Positions 60,561 through 64,000 of a stretch of 64,000 nucleotides of DNA are shown piece by piece (within the stretch, counting starts at the first letter, position 1; every line of letters starts with the position of its first letter). The stretch lies in the NCBI GenBank assembly GCA_013398015.1, contig VZRR01027745.1, positions 387,130-451,129 of the forward strand, written 5' to 3'. Position numbers and translations under genes: made by a program. The notes beneath the pieces were generated by a model. The model ran no database searches. It saw nothing but the letters and a program-made list of their open reading frames with translations, and had not been told where the DNA came from. This DNA is from Oreocharis arfaki. Lineage: Eukaryota; Chordata; Aves; Passeriformes; Paramythiidae.

Positions 60561-63500
60561 TTCCGCCCACAACAGCAACTGTAGGTGCTCTGCCACTCCC
60601 TTCCCATACTGACATTCCATCTTTTTCCCATCCTCATACCCAGTGCTGGGGACTTCACCTTTCAGACTCTGGCTTGAGCCTGTTATTTCCAGGAACCACA
60701 TCATGACTCCTGTTTACACAGTACTCAGTTAGTCCTCAGATGATCAGCTGAGCAGGCCGGTCTGTCCTTTGCCCTCAGGGAAGACCGAACAGTGCCAGAG
60801 GGGCTACTGCCTTCCATATGCTCCCATACTTGACTGAATTTTTTAAAAAACTGATTATTCTTGTTTAGAGCATAAAACTACAACATTTTGTATCTTTGAA
60901 AAGAAAGTCACCGTTCACCACGCAAGGGGGAAAGCTGTCTTTGAACCGTCTTTCTCTTCACAAGCCACAAATCACAATGTGTCCATGACATTAATTACAG
61001 CGTTTAGTGTAGAATTCAATTAATGTAAATAAAAGTAATTACAATAATTATTGCTACTGTGGTGCAATTATATTACTAATTGTGCCCTCTCCAGTTATGA
61101 TCGCCCTGACTTGCATTTCTGGTATCAGCTATGTCTTTATACACTTCCCTACCCCACTTCCCCTTCAAAGGGAGAAAGACCAAGAAATTTCCTCTCTCAC
61201 GCTCAACATTCCATCACCTACCAGCAATCTAACCAAGCTGTCCTGTTCTGGCCTGCTAGTACAGATACACTAATCTTGTTAGGTTTAGTTGTTCAGGGGA
61301 CGAATACAGCAGATATATCTGAGGACGAAGCAGAATTTGTAGCTCATGGAGTGCCTTCTGTTACGTAGTTACAGACCACATTTTTCTACCAAGACCAGTA
61401 TTTTCAAGTTCCTTGCAAACTGGGATGCAGTTTCACTTCAAAAATACAAAAGAATAATGCTTCCTGAACCCTCTAGGCTGGGAACTCTGCAGGTATTTCA
61501 CACCCACACAGCACAAGTAATTACCAGTCAAATGTGGTTACGGCTCCAATTATTGCTCTATAACTATGTTTGTACCTATGTTTGTGTCTAAATCACGAGG
61601 CAAATATGCTCTGGAGAGGAAATCACAGTCCCTGGTACACCACTTGCCTGAAGCAAGCAGTTACACATATACCCTTGCTAGGAAATCACTTTCCTTCCAG
61701 TGGAAATAAGAGTGGATGCAGAAGATGAGAGGGTGGAGAAATGATGTTACTTACGTGGGTGACATCTCAGTACAGCATCAAGATCTGGACACCCACCCAG
61801 CTGACAGCTAAGAAGTACTCTGAAGCTGGACTGCTGAGATCTGCATTATAAATAGACTGACACCTCTCTGTTGTGTTTTTCTCTGTGAGCTTTCTCCTCA
61901 GCACGGCTAAGCAGACTAGGAAATAGGATGTTAGTCAAGAAGTGAGGCTGCAACCCAGCAAGTGATCAAAAAGTCTTCAAGAACTGATGGCATATAAAGT
62001 GTTGTGAAGAGCACATTAAAGCAGTTACATTATGGTGTTTGAAGTGCTAAAGGTTACAATTTTTCAGATGAAATGTAAAATGCAGGTTCTGCTTGCTGTG
62101 ACCATTGTCAGCTTTTCAAAAGTCAGAAGCCTTACTTCCAGTGACCCAGCAAAAGTTCCTGATGTCATCCATTTTCTACTGTTTTTGTAGAATTGTTTCA
62201 TACTATCTTGTAGCTGCATTTTATGATTCTATGATTTTTTTTTAAAAAAGGGCCAAAAAGATGAGCATGCAAAACTGAAGAGTGAGGATGTTGGTCTATG
62301 GCAGTTTTTATCCCAAATGTGTTAGAATACAGAACAATTCTGTAGTGCAGTAGCATCCAGCACCCTCTACCTTTAAGAGAGAAAATCCCGTGCCTAGAAC
62401 TCACTATGCAAATATATGCTACTATCACTTCATGGAAATACACCATCACTGTGTCACAAATAGCTGCTGTAATTTCGTGGCAGAGTAGAGCTTTCTTGTC
62501 AGGATTAACTGCCTCATCATCATGGCTGTCCTTCCTGCCCACACTGTGGATGAACACACACCTCTGGGTTTACCCGAGCTCGTACAGATCTCTCCCAACA
62601 CAACCCCTCGCTGGTGGCACAGACAACTCGTTCAACCCGTGCCACCCCTCAAGGGAGAAGTTACACACAGGGCAAGCCCAACTGCAGCACGCTGGTCCCC
62701 AAGCTCACAAAACAGTCTTGGCAGAAGGCAGTTCAAATATAAAGTACTGTGTGCATGCTCATATTCAGAAACCATCTCTATGCTGCCTGCATACCCAAAG
62801 CGCTCCCTGAAGTACAGAAAAAATTGGTTACAAATATTTCGGTGAACAAGGCCCTTCGTTGTTATCAAAGGAAGTAATTCATTTAAGCTGCTACACAGTT
62901 TTGCTTTATGGTAAGACAAGCAGTCATAGCTATGACTGGAGGAGCAATAAAAATAATGATTTTTAAAAGAGTAACTTTTATGGACTTTTTTTTTTTTCTA
63001 AATAAAAAAGGGTCAGGGAACCTCGTCAAATTCCCTGCCAATTCATAAAAGCTGTATTTTTGATTTCTCTAATATACCAATGAAGTGAAAAGTTAACAAA
63101 TCTCTGCTGAAAGAGGACAATCCCTCTGCCATCACAGAGAAATACGCTCTTTAATACATCACCCTTCATCATGGTTTAAGAGGTTTTTTGCACTTGGGTC
63201 TGCTGTTTGTAAAACGAGTTTTTAAATCACATTATAACTTAATTCTAATGAACATTTACCTATTTGAAATCACCACCAAGATTTTTTCAAGCAGAAGGGC
63301 ACCTGTATTATCTTACTAATAGCTTATTAAAATGGTCAAGAGCTTCCTGTAGAACAGAAGTTACAGAAAATAAGTGAGGAAGAGAGACACTGGGCTAAAC
63401 CTTACAAGAGTTAACTAATTTCAGTATATGAAAACCCAAGAAATTATTTCAAAATCTTCTCAGCATCACACACAAAGAGGATTCTCTCAAAAATAAATAT

Positions 63501-63632
63501 TCTAAAATATGTTTTCATTTGCAATTTATTGCAAGGGCAAAAAAATCTACAGACCAGTGACATAGCAATAATTTTTTTTTTTTTATCTTACAGAAACAAC
63601 TTGGAAATTATTTACCTTTCTCCAGTCAGTTT
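60561..63632. other. Intergenic to possible 3' UTR of a - strand gene
   Basis: No gene is recognised. A possible sliver of a CR1 tail (TTTTATGATTCTATGATTTT) is at about 62217-62237, on the + strand. T-runs lie near 62982-62996 and 63571-63585. The rightmost part may be downstream sequence of the candidate gene at the edge. Confidence 0.5.
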
Positions 63633-63638
63633 TTTATT
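63633..63638 (-). promoter_or_regulatory. Candidate polyadenylation signal on the - strand
   Basis: TTTATT on the + strand is AATAAA on the - strand. It lies about 150 bases downstream of the stop codon of the candidate terminal exon at 63786-63972. The spacing suits a short 3' UTR. Confidence 0.35.
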
Positions 63639-63785
63639 GTATTTACTGTGAGACAAGCACTTCATCAGCTTTCACCCATGAACTGGAAAAGTGCATTTTA
63701 GTGCAGTTTCTGTATCCTTTAGGCCAATGCCATCAAAGCCATTTTGTATTCTCTAGCTAACTAAATCTGCTTGACTCATATAATC

Positions 63786-63972
63786 TCATTTCTTGTTTCT
63801 TCTAATTAGATCGGTTTTTTCACTCTTCAGCACTAGGGGAATGCTGCTGCACGTCTTCTTCTCAAGAACCAGCCCAGCCAGAGACAACGGCTGCTGTTTC
63901 TCCAACTGACTAAGGCTAGCTGGATATAAATAAATTTTCTTCTTGTCTTTGATTGTCTGTGCCGCTGCTGTT
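63786..63972 (-). CDS. Candidate 3'-terminal coding exon of an unidentified - strand gene
   Basis: On the - strand a good acceptor (TATTTTCTTACGCAG, ending at 63973) opens a frame of 61 codons that ends in TGA at 63786-63788. The product begins TAAAQTIKDKKK, continues IYLYPASLSQLEKQQPLSL and SIPLVLKSEKTDL, and ends IRRNKK. It has no internal stop, and codon choice (CTG, CAG, AAG, GAG) looks like a real vertebrate exon. The frame is also open to the window edge without a splice, so the exon could be longer. I do not recognise the family. By mammalian synteny a convergent gene here would be SLC39A8, but the residues do not resemble the ZIP8 C-terminus. Confidence 0.4.
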
Positions 63973-64000
63973 CTGCGTAAGAAAATACCTGGTGTAATAA

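Noticed and set aside
30300..63780. SLC39A8 coding exons on the - strand, expected from mammalian synteny
   Set aside because: I looked for the ZIP metal-site (EEFPHELGD) and C-terminal (GEIELE) coding patterns on the - strand and did not find them within the window.

Overview
The window is vertebrate nuclear DNA, almost certainly from a bird. The evidence is split genes with GT-AG introns, several CR1 LINE tails in their usual avian form, a solo LTR of a type I associate with songbirds, and an assembly gap of Ns. There are no bacterial-style operons, CRISPR arrays or tRNA/rRNA genes that I can see. The most specific assignment I would make is Aves, probably a passerine (inference from the LTR).

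Region 1 to about 28.4 kb (+ strand) is the 3' half of one gene, recognised as BANK1, the B-cell scaffold protein with ankyrin repeats. Seven consecutive coding exons are visible: 5272-5368, 6867-7172, 9971-10258, 20188-20256, 21900-22083, 23696-23759 and 28326-28336. Their splice phases agree at every junction. They encode only the C-terminal adaptor tail, with tyrosine motifs, two proline-rich stretches and a C-terminal helix. The TIR-like, DBB and ankyrin parts must lie upstream of base 1. Two things are odd. The exon at 21900-22083 is one base short in an A-run, which breaks the frame in the best conserved segment. The last exon reaches a stop three codons in, well before the human C-terminus. 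A phase-compatible possible cassette exon lies at 20500-20589.

Region 28.4 to 63.6 kb holds no gene that I can recognise. It contains a solo LTR with a 5-bp target duplication (32089-32977, with an internal 37-bp minisatellite) and CR1 fragments near 40.2, 42.2-42.8, 58.4 and 60.5 kb, all on the - strand. A 1.48-kb sequence appears twice at about 99% identity on either side of an N gap (49164-50644 and 50851-52334). This is best read as two unmerged contig ends. A separate 157-bp piece of the same sequence recurs at 53872-54028.

The right edge (63.6-64.0 kb) carries a candidate 3'-terminal coding exon of an unidentified - strand gene, with an AATAAA signal after its stop. Convergent orientation to BANK1 matches the mammalian arrangement, where SLC39A8 lies downstream on the opposite strand. 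The peptide itself does not look like the ZIP8 C-terminus.

I see no new multi-gene system. The observations most worth checking are the BANK1 frame break and early stop, the possible cassette exon, the false duplication with its true third copy, and the unassigned terminal exon at the edge.
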